DNA of 64,000 bases, taken from contig NZ_PYFT01000001.1 of the NCBI RefSeq assembly GCF_003023845.1, forward strand, positions 310,001-374,000, written 5' to 3'. Source of the DNA: Adhaeribacter arboris (lineage in GTDB: Bacteria; Bacteroidota; Bacteroidia; Cytophagales; Hymenobacteraceae). Below are positions 10,181 through 18,092 of the stretch, piece by piece (position 1 is the first letter of the stretch; every line of letters begins with the position of its first letter). The notes below the pieces were generated by a model, which saw only the letters and a list, made by a program, of their open reading frames with translations, had not been told where the DNA came from and did no database searches. Position numbers and translations under genes: made by a program.

Positions 10181-11032
10181 TTAATGCGATAAACCGGGTT
10201 TGTTAGTTAATTTTTTTTGAAGTTGAATATAAGCTTGGGCGTACCTTTGGCCCATCAATCTTTGGCCTTTAGAATCAAAATGGATATTATCACCTTTATG
10301 GTTTAAGTCGGAGGTGCGTACCACCGATGAGTAAGGATCAGAAGAAGAATACTGTTGGATTTGTTCGTTTATTTGCTCCCATTCTGCTGTGTCTTTAGAA
10401 AAAGTACCCAGCTCTCCCAAAACAATAGGTAAATTTTTATCTCCCAGAATTTCTCTGAATTGACTTAAAAGATTAATTAACCTGGTTTTATAAAGCGGTA
10501 TATCTTCAGGGTGAGCATCGCTTTCGCCTTGGTGCCACAGAATGGCTTTTACTTGCCCTAAGCTTTTTCCGATAGCCGCTTTTTCTTTAAAGTTTGTCAA
10601 GAGTTTCACCTGACGGTGCGTCGAGTCCCCGAGCCATTGGCTAATAGAACTACCCCCAACCGCAGTAGGAATGAGTAAAATAGAAACACTTTCCGGTACT
10701 TGTTTAATTAATGTTTTTGCGAAGGAAAGCCCGCTGCCTAAACCCGTGTTATTGGGTTCGTAAAAGTGGAGGGGTTCTTTGGCCATGATTACTTCGCCTT
10801 TTTGATTAATGGTAAAAATTCTTTCATGCGGAATAGTATCCGCGGGTTCTACTTGTCCGCGGCCGGCCATATTGGATTGTCCCGCCAAAATAAAAACCCA
10901 GGTATTTTCTTTTTCCGGCAAGTCCTTTACCTTTAATTCTGCTTTCGGGAAAAACTGCGTTCTTTTATTGGTTAACTGCGGCTTGCAAGAAATTAAACTA
11001 CAAAAAGCAAGTAGTAATAAAAGTTTTTCCAT
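10181..11032 (-). CDS. Lipoprotein carbohydrate esterase, SASA/SGNH family
   Basis: A 283-residue protein with a lipoprotein signal (LLLLLAFCSLISC). It carries the GQSNMAG block of the sialate O-acetylesterase-like family, with the catalytic Ser at about residue 53. The conserved middle is LIPTAVGGSSISQW, then WHQGESDA, and a C-terminal His in GDNIHFDSKGQ. Such enzymes remove acetyl groups from sugars or plant polysaccharides at the cell surface. It sits immediately after an attC-like site on its 5' side, where a cassette would lie. No attC-like site follows it, so it is either the chromosomal flank of the small array or a cassette that lost its own site. Confidence 0.85.
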   Translation of the reverse strand: MEKLLLLLAFCSLISCKPQLTNKRTQFFPKAELKVKDLPEKENTWVFILAGQSNMAGRGQVEPADTIPHERIFTINQKGEVIMAKEPLHFYEPNNTGLGSGLSFAKTLIKQVPESVSILLIPTAVGGSSISQWLGDSTHRQVKLLTNFKEKAAIGKSLGQVKAILWHQGESDAHPEDIPLYKTRLINLLSQFREILGDKNLPIVLGELGTFSKDTAEWEQINEQIQQYSSSDPYSSVVRTSDLNHKGDNIHFDSKGQRLMGQRYAQAYIQLQKKLTNKPGLSH

Positions 11033-11052
11033 TTTTTAATGTTTTAAAGCTT

Positions 11053-11120
11053 GGTTAACGGTGCTCGTACATGAGGTGAGAGAGGCGTAGCTGGGGCTTT
11101 GCTCATGTACTTTGTTAAGT
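11053..11120 (-). repeat. attC-like site, small array (site 2)
   Basis: Imperfect palindrome read on the minus strand. The 5' end is CAACACTTAACAAAG and the 3' end is GCACCGTTAACC; inner arms GTACATGAGG and GCTCATGTAC pair. Its R'' (ACACTTAAC) complements the 5' end of the cassette it closes (GTTAGGTGTT at 11541-11549), as expected of an integron cassette. Confidence 0.7.
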
Positions 11121-11169
11121 GTTGAATTTTTAAATCATTCAGTTTCTTTATTACTAGTAATTGAATTCT

Positions 11170-11529
11170 TTAAAAACCAGAACATTCTACTTCTGTTACC
11201 AAGCCAGTTTCTGGGTCATAGTATATCACCGTATGGTAAGAAGAACTACTCGTTGGATAATCTATTGAATATTTCTTTGGTTTTCCTTTTTCAAAAGAAG
11301 TCCAGTAGTTATACGACTTTTCATTTTCATTGTAGTTCATTCCACCCATAATAACCTTGGCTTCTTCAAGTGGTATTCCCACTTTAACTTTTTGGCAGTT
11401 TTTTATATATAGTTCGCTGTACTTGCTTTCAAAGTAAAATTCTCTGATGGCAAAAACGGAGGCCGCTACTCCAACTAATGCAAAGAAGAAGAGCAAGACA
11501 ATAAATGTAGTTTCTAAAGCTTTCTTCAT
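11170..11529 (-). CDS. Cassette gene: small membrane-anchored protein, BamE/SmpA-like
   Basis: A 119-residue protein with one N-terminal TM helix (FIVLLFFFALVGVAASVFA). A periplasmic domain of about 85 residues contains VKVGIPLEEAKVIMGG, similar to the start of SmpA/BamE folds where a helix follows a conserved Gly-Met/Ile turn. Its start codon lies 11 bp inside the cassette 5' boundary and its stop is 50 bp before the attC-like site, a typical integron cassette layout. Family assignment is tentative. Confidence 0.65.
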   Translation of the reverse strand: MKKALETTFIVLLFFFALVGVAASVFAIREFYFESKYSELYIKNCQKVKVGIPLEEAKVIMGGMNYNENEKSYNYWTSFEKGKPKKYSIDYPTSSSSYHTVIYYDPETGLVTEVECSGF

Positions 11530-11540
11530 AATTTTTTAAC

Positions 11541-11610
11541 ACCTAACGGCTAGTGCATGAGACGGGCAGGGCCGTCGGCCGTAGCACGGCTTATGCACAT
11601 TGTTGTGGTG
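11541..11610 (-). repeat. attC-like site, small array (site 1)
   Basis: Minus strand: 5' end ACACCACAACAATG, 3' end CTAGCCGTTAGGTG. The R' core GTTAGGT fits the attC consensus GTTRRRY. Arms TGCATAAGCC and GTCTCATGCA pair, and the centre is GGCCGACGGCC. R'' (CACCACAAC) complements GTTGTGGTG at the 5' end of the cassette it closes (12151-12159). Confidence 0.75.
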
Positions 11611-11620
11611 TCGTAATTTT

Positions 11621-12139
11621 TTAATTCCCACACCCGTCACATTTTGTTTGAATGTAGTACCAATCATTTCCCAAATCCAAACTGTCGGTGATTTCTGTAA
11701 CCAGATTCTTTGTGAAAGATGGTCTGATTCTAGATTTGGAGAAGTATAGTTGTCCGTGATAACTTACCTGTCTATAATTACAAGTCCGATAATGGATTTG
11801 CTTTGTTTCTCCTTTATATGAAATAAATCCCCAGTCTTTTGAAGAAAACCATTTTTTCAATTTAGGAAGTTTTATTGATTTTTCTCTTTCATATTTTTCA
11901 GGAAAGTCCGTCCTTATGAAAAGGTCCTGTTCATCAAGACTTGCTATCTTGAGCGCCGTCTTATTCTGTGTAATTTCTTCCTCAACATCCTGAAATTCTT
12001 TTAGGATTTTAGGCGCTTCATTTCTCCATTCAGCTACCTTTTCTTCGCATTTATTAAAGTTATTAAAGGAATTACATTGTCCGAGTAGGGAACAAGTCAA
12101 TGTAAGAACGAGCACCTTATAAAAATTCCCTTTGTTCAT
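11621..12139 (-). CDS. Cassette gene: hypothetical lipoprotein
   Basis: 172 residues with a lipoprotein signal (LVLTLTCSLLGQC). The mature part is charged and begins with a helical segment (CEEKVAEWRNEAPKILKEF), then a beta-rich C-terminal half ending in a CDGCGN cluster. I do not recognise a family. It fills the cassette between the 12159 boundary and the attC-like site at 11541-11610, with the start codon 20 bp inside. Confidence 0.65.
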   Translation of the reverse strand: MNKGNFYKVLVLTLTCSLLGQCNSFNNFNKCEEKVAEWRNEAPKILKEFQDVEEEITQNKTALKIASLDEQDLFIRTDFPEKYEREKSIKLPKLKKWFSSKDWGFISYKGETKQIHYRTCNYRQVSYHGQLYFSKSRIRPSFTKNLVTEITDSLDLGNDWYYIQTKCDGCGN

Positions 12140-12150
12140 AATTATTTATG

Positions 12151-12232
12151 CACCACAACTAGCGGATAAACGTCATTATTAGGTATATCCTGCCAATATA
12201 GCGGTATATACGTAATCAGTTATTTCAAAAAA
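12151..12232 (-). repeat. Upstream boundary of the small array; degenerate attC-like palindrome
   Basis: The cassette 5' end reads CTAGTTGTGGTG on the minus strand. Beyond it, 12160-12232 forms an imperfect palindrome: GGATAAACGTCATTA on one side, GTATATACGTAATCAG on the other, with GAAATAAC as a possible R''. It could be a decayed attC or an attI-like end. No integrase gene is adjacent; pgk lies next. Confidence 0.4.
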
Positions 12233-12310
12233 GTAAAATAATTTTTGTCTCGCCTTTGATAATTATAGTTCATCAATTAAATCTTAAACTTGAACAAGGG
12301 CCTAAAAGCC

Positions 12311-12344
12311 AAAACACCCCGGCTGTTATCAACCGGGGTGTTTT
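12311..12344 (-). terminator. Terminator after pgk
   Basis: AAAACACCCCGG, a 10-nt loop, CCGGGGTGTTTT. A perfect 12-bp stem that ends in T-runs on both strands, 21 bp past the pgk stop. Confidence 0.85.
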
Positions 12345-12365
12345 AAAGCAAATAAATTTAAAAAT

Positions 12366-13559
12366 TTAAGCTTCTAAAGCGGCTACGCCGGGCAGGGTTT
12401 TGCCTTCCATGTATTCAAGCAGGGCGCCACCACCGGTAGAAACGTACGATACATCGTTGCCATAGCCGGCTTGATTAATCGCTGCCGCTGAATCGCCGCC
12501 GCCAATGAGGGAGAAGGCCCCGTTGCGCGTAGCGGCTACTACGGCTTCGGCAATGGTACTGGTGCCCACGGCAAAGTTCGGCATTTCAAAAACGCCCATC
12601 GGGCCGTTCCAGAGTATAGTACGCGAATTCCGGACTACTTCGCTGAAACTGGCGCGGGTTTCCGGTCCTATGTCCAGGCCCATCCATTTGTCCGGAATGG
12701 AGCCGCTGCTTACCACTTCGGAGGTAGCGTCATTCGCAAATTTATCGGCAATAACACTATCGGAGGGTAGGTACAATTTTACGCCTTTTTCTTTGGCTTT
12801 ATCCATCAGGCTCAGTACCAAATCCAGCTTATCGGCTTCCAGCAAAGAATCTCCGACAGAACCACCTTGGGCTTTGGCAAAAGTATAACTCATCCCCCCG
12901 CCAATTATCAAGTTATCCACCTTATCCAGCAGCTGCTCAATAATTAATATTTTGTCGGATATTTTAGCGCCTCCCATAATAGCCGTAAACGGTCGTTCCG
13001 GATTTTCCAACACCCGTTTGGCGTTTTCAATTTCGGCTTGCATCACGTAGCCGGTCATTTTCGCATCCGCCGGGAAATATTGAGCAATAACCGCTGTAGA
13101 AGCATGCGCCCGGTGCGCCGTACCAAAAGCATCGTTTACGTACACGTCGCCGAGTTTACTTAATTTTTCGGCGAAGGCAGCATCACCTTTTTCTTCTTCG
13201 GGGTAAAAACGTAAGTTTTCGAGCAATAAAATTTCGCCGGGTTGTAAGTTTTGGGCTAGTTCAGTAGCTTCAGCGCCAATACAATCCGAAGCAAATTTTA
13301 CTTCGGTACTAAATGCCTGCGACAAAGCCCCTACAATGTGGCGCAAGGAATATTTATCCGTAGGTCCTCCTTTCGGCCGGCCCAAATGCGACATTAAAAT
13401 GGCCGAGCCGCCATCTTTTAAAATTTTCTGAATAGTGGGTACGGCCGCGCGGATACGGGTGTCGTCGGTAATTTGAAATTGCTCGTTGAGGGGTACGTTA
13501 AAATCTACCCGCACTAAAGCCCGTTTGCCGACAAAATTATAATCGTCTACTGTTTTCAT
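12366..13559 (-). CDS. pgk: Phosphoglycerate kinase
   Basis: Glycolytic enzyme that makes ATP from 1,3-bisphosphoglycerate. The 397-residue product has the N-terminal RVDFNVPLN motif, the substrate arginine region (HLGRPKG), [12 protein letters not shown], and the nucleotide-binding GGGDSAAAI near the end. An in-frame ATG 30 bp upstream (13589) lies in a low-complexity leader and adds a non-conserved stretch, so I use 13559 (MKTVDDYNF). It is monocistronic, with its own terminator. Confidence 0.97.
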   Translation of the reverse strand: MKTVDDYNFVGKRALVRVDFNVPLNEQFQITDDTRIRAAVPTIQKILKDGGSAILMSHLGRPKGGPTDKYSLRHIVGALSQAFSTEVKFASDCIGAEATELAQNLQPGEILLLENLRFYPEEEKGDAAFAEKLSKLGDVYVNDAFGTAHRAHASTAVIAQYFPADAKMTGYVMQAEIENAKRVLENPERPFTAIMGGAKISDKILIIEQLLDKVDNLIIGGGMSYTFAKAQGGSVGDSLLEADKLDLVLSLMDKAKEKGVKLYLPSDSVIADKFANDATSEVVSSGSIPDKWMGLDIGPETRASFSEVVRNSRTILWNGPMGVFEMPNFAVGTSTIAEAVVAATRNGAFSLIGGGDSAAAINQAGYGNDVSYVSTGGGALLEYMEGKTLPGVAALEA

Positions 13560-13612
13560 AGTTGTTTTTTTAATTAGTCGATAGTCCATCGTCCACAGAC
13601 CATGGTTAGTTA

Positions 13613-13678
13613 TATGGTTGAGTTGGTTTATGGTTGAATAGTTGAATGGTTATACTGTCAGATGGTTGAATGGTTGAA
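13613..13678. repeat. Degenerate ATGGTTGA tandem repeat
   Basis: Short direct repeats of the ATGGTTGA/ATAGTTGA type, about six imperfect copies, in the pgk leader region. Nearby, 13571-13605 repeats TAGTC/GTCCA units. This is low-complexity intergenic DNA with irregular spacing, not CRISPR. Confidence 0.55.
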
Positions 13679-13787
13679 AAGATACCTTGCTATTATTCAG
13701 AAACGCGCAAACTTCCCATTTTTCGACCTTCCAAATTTTTAATCAACTTGCAACCTGTAATCTGAAACCTGTAACTTATTAGCCGGG

Positions 13788-13815
13788 CAAAGTTATGTTT
13801 TTTTGGGTATTACAA
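13788..13815 (-). promoter_or_regulatory. Candidate pgk promoter
   Basis: On the minus strand TTG (13815-13813), 17 bp, then TAACTTTG (13795-13788). This fits the Bacteroidota TTG/TAnnTTTG pattern and implies a leader of about 220 nt that contains the tandem repeats. Confidence 0.4.
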
Positions 13816-13839
13816 AAGAATAGCGGAAGGAAACTGTCT

Positions 13840-13872
13840 GAGTCGCGGATTATACGGATTTCGCAGATTATT
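13840..13872. repeat. CGCGGATT-family repeat, left copy
   Basis: GAGTCGCGGATTATACGG then ATTTCGCAGATT. It is an inverted partner of the copy at 14175-14212 and belongs to the same family as the ends of the 44.6 kb element. Confidence 0.55.
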
Positions 13873-14174
13873 TATTAATGGTACTAAAAGGAACTAATCA
13901 GTATGGAAAAATAGCCGCTTCAAATCTTCCTCTCTCAAACAGGGAGCTTTCTAATAAACGCTTGATTGGCTTTTCCCTTTATTACGTCCTTTTTTTCGTT
14001 TGCTAACTTTAACTTAAGCAGGATAATTTACCGTTGCAAGGCACAATAATATGCTACTATTATACTCCTGTAATCTTCGAATTATACGATTCATGGTTCT
14101 CACAGTTAGCCTAGTCATCCTTTCATCATGATTCAGACAAAAATACAAGATAATTCCGGAATTTTGACAAAAAT

Positions 14175-14212
14175 GGAATCCGCGTAATCCGGGTAATCTG
14201 CGTAAATCCGTG
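14175..14212. repeat. CGCGGATT-family repeat, right copy
   Basis: GGAATCCGCGTAATCCGG then GTAATCTGCGTAAATCC, inverted relative to 13840-13872. The 300 bp between the copies (13873-14174) shows no recognisable gene. Confidence 0.55.
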
Positions 14213-14236
14213 ATACTATTTTCCACATTTTTAGAA

Positions 14237-14244
14237 TATCTTTG
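14237..14244 (+). promoter_or_regulatory. Candidate -7 box directly upstream of the Ddl fusion
   Basis: TATCTTTG ends six bases before the ATG at 14250. If used, transcription would start at or near the start codon, giving a leaderless or nearly leaderless mRNA. Confidence 0.35.
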
Positions 14245-14249
14245 CACCG

Positions 14250-16955
14250 ATGAAAATAGGGATAATTTTTGGCGGACCTTCGCGCGAACGGGAAATTTCC
14301 TTTGCGGGCGGTCGTACCGTTTACGATAATTTAGATAAATCGCTGTTTGAGGCAGTACCGGTTTTTGTGGATAGCCTGGGTAATTTCATTTTGCTCGACT
14401 GGCATTATATTTATAAAGGCACTATTCGCGATTTTTACCCGCCCGTAGAGGTTTTACCCCATTCTTTGCACCAACTCCAGATTTATCTGGAATCTTTGGG
14501 TGAGTTAAGTACCGAAGAGCAGGAAGGTATAATCAATAAAGTAGGTAAACGCATATTACCGCACCAGTTTAAAGAATATTTCGATTTCGCTTTCCTGGCT
14601 TTACACGGTCCTTACGGCGAAGATGGCAGTATTCAAGGTTTATTGGAGTGGTACCGGATGCCATATTCTGGTTCCGGAATTTTACCTTCGGCTATTGGCA
14701 TCGATAAAATTTTGCAGAAAGATTACATGAATAGCCATGGGTTTCCGGTGCCGCGCTACCGCATTGTGCGAGCCGAAGAATGGGCAGATACCAGCCAACG
14801 GCCAATTATTTTTGAGCAGCTTACCCGCGACTTAGGTTTACCCTTAGTTATAAAAGCGCCGCACCAAGGATCTTCTATTGGGGTTTCGATTATTAAAACC
14901 ACTGATTTCAGGGCGTTTGAAGAAGCCTTGGCCCGCAGTTTCTTCGCCAAAACCATTTACAAAAACTCCTGGCAAGGATTTTCACCGGAAGCAAAATTAA
15001 ATTTCGTAAAGCAACTCACTGACATCCGCGAGGGGATTGGTTTACCGGTTCGAACCGATAATGGGGTGATTATTCATCATCCGGAACAATTGCTGGAGAT
15101 TTTAGAAGGCGTTTTTGAGGAGAATGCCCGCGAGGAAGTTACGCTTACCAACGTGGAAAGCGAACCGTACGTGTTGCTGGAGTCTTTCATTCAGGGTAAA
15201 GAATTCTCGTGCATCGTTATTCAGGATCCGAACGGTAACCCGCTGGCTCTGCCGCCCACCGAAATTATTAAAGGCGGCGAAGTTTTTGATTACCGCAGCA
15301 AATACCTGCCCGGTTTGAGCCGTAAAATTACTCCCATAAATTTGCCCAATGAACAAATTCAGCATATCCGGCAGGAGTGTAGCCGTTTGTTCAGCGCCGT
15401 AGGTTTTAACGTGTACGCCCGCCTCGATGGTTTTATTACCGCCGAGGGTCAGGTATTCCTGAACGACCCCAATACTACTTCGGGTATGTTGCCTTCGTCG
15501 TTCTTCTTCCACCAGGCGGCCGAAATTGGCTTAAATCCGTCGCAGTTCCTAACGTACATTATCCGGACCTCGCTCGTAGAGCGCCTGAAATCAGGAAAAG
15601 ATACCGTTCATTTACGAAAACAATTGCACGCGTTAGATGCATCTATTCAAAATAAAAAAACCGCTAACCAGAAAAAAATCAGAGTAGGGGTAATTATGGG
15701 CGGTTATTCTTCGGAGCGGCATATTTCCGTAGAAAGCGGCAGGAATATATACGAAAAACTCGCCTCTACGGTAAAATACCAGCCCATTCCTATTTTCCTG
15801 ACTGGTTCAGCGGAGGAACACCGTTTGTATGTGATTCCGGTAAATATTATGTTGAAGGACAACGCCGACGACATAAAAGAAAAGATTGCGCACGCGGAAG
15901 AAGGTCATTTGCAACACCCGGTATTAGAACAAATCCGGCAGGAGGCCAGCCCAATTACCGAAAAATACACGGGTAAAATGTTACGCGAACCGCAGCTTGT
16001 TACTTATGAGCAATTGAAAGATTTGGTCGATGCGGTATTTATTGCCTTGCATGGTCGCCCCGGCGAAGATGGCGCTTTGCAAACCGAACTGGAAAAATAC
16101 GGGATTCCGTACAATGGCTCCGGTATTGATTCGTCGCGGATTACCATTAATAAATACGAAACCAACGAAATTCTGCGGCAGCACGGTATTAAAGTAGCCG
16201 ACCACTTAATGGCTTACAAGCAGGATTGGCAAACGAATAAAGAAGCATTTTTTCAGAATATTGAAAGCGCTTTTAGCTATCCTTTTATCGCTAAACCAGC
16301 CGACGATGGCTGTTCTTCGGCGGTGAAGAAAATTAAAAACCAACGCGAACTAGCGGCTTTTTCGGAGCTTATTTTCCGGGAAACCGAAGACTTAACCCAA
16401 GGCCCGGCTACGGTGCTCGCTTTAGGTTTTAAAGAAGAATTTCCGCAGAAAGAAGCCTTTTTAGTCGAAAATTTGATTTCGAAAGAAGATGGTTCGCACT
16501 TTTTAGAAGTAACGGGTGGTTTGCTTACCCGGTATTTACCCAATGGCCAGGTAGAATACGAAGTGTTTGAAGCGTCGGAAGCGCTGGCGGAGGGTGAAGT
16601 TTTATCTTTAGAAGAAAAGTTTTTAGCCGGCGAAGGTCAAAACATAACCCCGGCCCGGTATGCCCCAGAACCTAAACTGCGGCAGAAAATTTCGGATAAG
16701 GTAAAAGCCGATTTAAAGAAAGTAGCGGAAGTTTTAAATATTGAAGGTTACGCCCGGATTGATGCCTTTGTGCGCATTAAGGAAAAAAATGAGGTAGAAA
16801 CCATTATAATTGAGGTAAATTCTTTACCCGGTATGACGCCGGCCACCTGTATTTTCCACCAAACGGCTATTAATGGCTACAAACCTTATGATTTTATCGA
16901 TCGGATTTTAACTTTTGGCATGGAACGTACCCAGAAAAAAGTAAGGGCGGCTTGA
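14250..16955 (+). CDS. Tandem D-alanine--D-alanine ligase (two ATP-grasp modules in one chain)
   Basis: Makes the D-Ala-D-Ala dipeptide of peptidoglycan. The 901-residue protein is two Ddl modules head to tail. Module 1 (1-450) begins MKIGIIFGGPSREREISF; module 2 (about 475-901) begins IRVGVIMGGYSSERHISVESG. Both have the LHGxxGEDG loop and an ATP-grasp core. Module 2 keeps the canonical end IEVNSLPGMTP, while module 1 reads LNDPNTTSGMLPSS, changing the Glu of the EVN metal site. Single Ddl is about 310-370 residues, so each module also has insertions. Module 1 may be altered in metal binding or specificity; this is inference. The next gene, a PASTA protein, also points to cell-wall work. Confidence 0.93.
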   Translation: MKIGIIFGGPSREREISFAGGRTVYDNLDKSLFEAVPVFVDSLGNFILLDWHYIYKGTIRDFYPPVEVLPHSLHQLQIYLESLGELSTEEQEGIINKVGKRILPHQFKEYFDFAFLALHGPYGEDGSIQGLLEWYRMPYSGSGILPSAIGIDKILQKDYMNSHGFPVPRYRIVRAEEWADTSQRPIIFEQLTRDLGLPLVIKAPHQGSSIGVSIIKTTDFRAFEEALARSFFAKTIYKNSWQGFSPEAKLNFVKQLTDIREGIGLPVRTDNGVIIHHPEQLLEILEGVFEENAREEVTLTNVESEPYVLLESFIQGKEFSCIVIQDPNGNPLALPPTEIIKGGEVFDYRSKYLPGLSRKITPINLPNEQIQHIRQECSRLFSAVGFNVYARLDGFITAEGQVFLNDPNTTSGMLPSSFFFHQAAEIGLNPSQFLTYIIRTSLVERLKSGKDTVHLRKQLHALDASIQNKKTANQKKIRVGVIMGGYSSERHISVESGRNIYEKLASTVKYQPIPIFLTGSAEEHRLYVIPVNIMLKDNADDIKEKIAHAEEGHLQHPVLEQIRQEASPITEKYTGKMLREPQLVTYEQLKDLVDAVFIALHGRPGEDGALQTELEKYGIPYNGSGIDSSRITINKYETNEILRQHGIKVADHLMAYKQDWQTNKEAFFQNIESAFSYPFIAKPADDGCSSAVKKIKNQRELAAFSELIFRETEDLTQGPATVLALGFKEEFPQKEAFLVENLISKEDGSHFLEVTGGLLTRYLPNGQVEYEVFEASEALAEGEVLSLEEKFLAGEGQNITPARYAPEPKLRQKISDKVKADLKKVAEVLNIEGYARIDAFVRIKEKNEVETIIIEVNSLPGMTPATCIFHQTAINGYKPYDFIDRILTFGMERTQKKVRAA

Positions 16956-17164
16956 GTAATTTACTTTTATTCGTTTCAGCTAATGTAGATAATTCACACT
17001 ATCGATCTTAACTATTTCGTTTTAAGTACTTGAACACATTCTGTTTAAAGTAACAAGTAGGCATATGCTGAATTTTAGAAGCTCAGCAATTAAAAGACGA
17101 ACAATTAAAAACCAACCAATATTTATTGTTTATTCCCAGCAAATAAACGAAAACTGATTTTTGC

Positions 17165-17953
17165 ATGAGTAATTTTTTTAAAGCGAATTCGCCCGTTGAC
17201 ATTATAAAGCACCTGATCCTGATTGTAATGATTATTGCTTTAATGTTATTTATTTTCTTTTTCGTGTACCTGCCATCCACTACTAATCACGGCCAAACCA
17301 TTACGGTTCCCAAAATTACGGGCATGAGCCTGGCGGAAGTAGAAAGTTTTCTGGATAATAATAACCTCCGCTACTTTGTGAGCGATTCGAGTTACAGTAC
17401 CAGCAAAAAGCCATTTGAGATATTAACCCAAGATCCTTTGCCGGGTTCAAAAGTGAAGGAAGACCGGAAAATTTATATCTCCTACAACATGAAAACGCCA
17501 CCCAAAATAAAAATGCCTAAGCTTTTGGACGGGTCGGTGAAAAATGCGCAACTGATTCTAAAAAGCTACGATTTACAGGTTGGAGAGGTACGTTTTGTGC
17601 CGGATTTACAAGAAAATGCCGTTTTAAAACAATTATACCAAGGTAAAGAAATTGCTCCCGGCGCTCCGATTGCGAAAGGCTCGGTAATAGATTTGGTAGT
17701 TGGCAATGGTATTGGGAACGATGAATTTGAAGTTCCCCGGGTTATAGGCATGCCCATTGATGAAGCAACGGTTTTATTGGTTGGGCAGAACTTACAAGTG
17801 GGTAGCATTACGTACCAGGTGGCTCCGAACGGCGAAGCGGATGGTACTGTTTTGCGGCAAAGACCAAACGCCGGCGCCGGGGCCATGATCCGGGTAGGGG
17901 AGTTAGTTGACTTGTGGGTAGCCGGACCGGAACCCGTAAAAGCAGTGGAATAA
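17165..17953 (+). CDS. PASTA-domain membrane protein
   Basis: 262 residues with a short cytoplasmic N-terminus, one TM helix (about 19-40), and three PASTA-like repeats facing the periplasm: VPKITGMSLAEVESFLDNN, MPKLLDGSVKNAQLILKS and VPRVIGMPIDEATVLL. PASTA domains usually bind muropeptides or D-Ala-D-Ala stems. There is no kinase or penicillin-binding domain, so it is a stand-alone sensor or scaffold. It lies 210 bp after the Ddl fusion on the same strand. Confidence 0.88.
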   Translation: MSNFFKANSPVDIIKHLILIVMIIALMLFIFFFVYLPSTTNHGQTITVPKITGMSLAEVESFLDNNNLRYFVSDSSYSTSKKPFEILTQDPLPGSKVKEDRKIYISYNMKTPPKIKMPKLLDGSVKNAQLILKSYDLQVGEVRFVPDLQENAVLKQLYQGKEIAPGAPIAKGSVIDLVVGNGIGNDEFEVPRVIGMPIDEATVLLVGQNLQVGSITYQVAPNGEADGTVLRQRPNAGAGAMIRVGELVDLWVAGPEPVKAVE

Positions 17954-18092
17954 GAAGTTGTAAGTACGGACCAGAAAACTGCTACAAGTGAACGTTCGGA
18001 AGGATACATCGTAAATTAGTGACATATTACTATTGCCTTTGCCGTTATCTAAACGGTTGAAAAGATTATATTAGGCAGCACCAGATACCGAT

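Noticed and set aside
10181-11032. SASA lipoprotein considered as a third cassette of the small array
   Set aside because: It has an attC-like site only on its 5' side; no R'' complementary to GTTAACC was found after its stop.
13613-13678. Tandem repeats considered as CRISPR
   Set aside because: The units are 8 bp, with no spacers or regular period and no cas genes.
14014-14247. 77-aa minus-strand ORF upstream of the Ddl fusion
   Set aside because: It is largely a translation of the CGCGGATT repeat copy and low-complexity DNA; it has no family features and overlaps the candidate ddl promoter.
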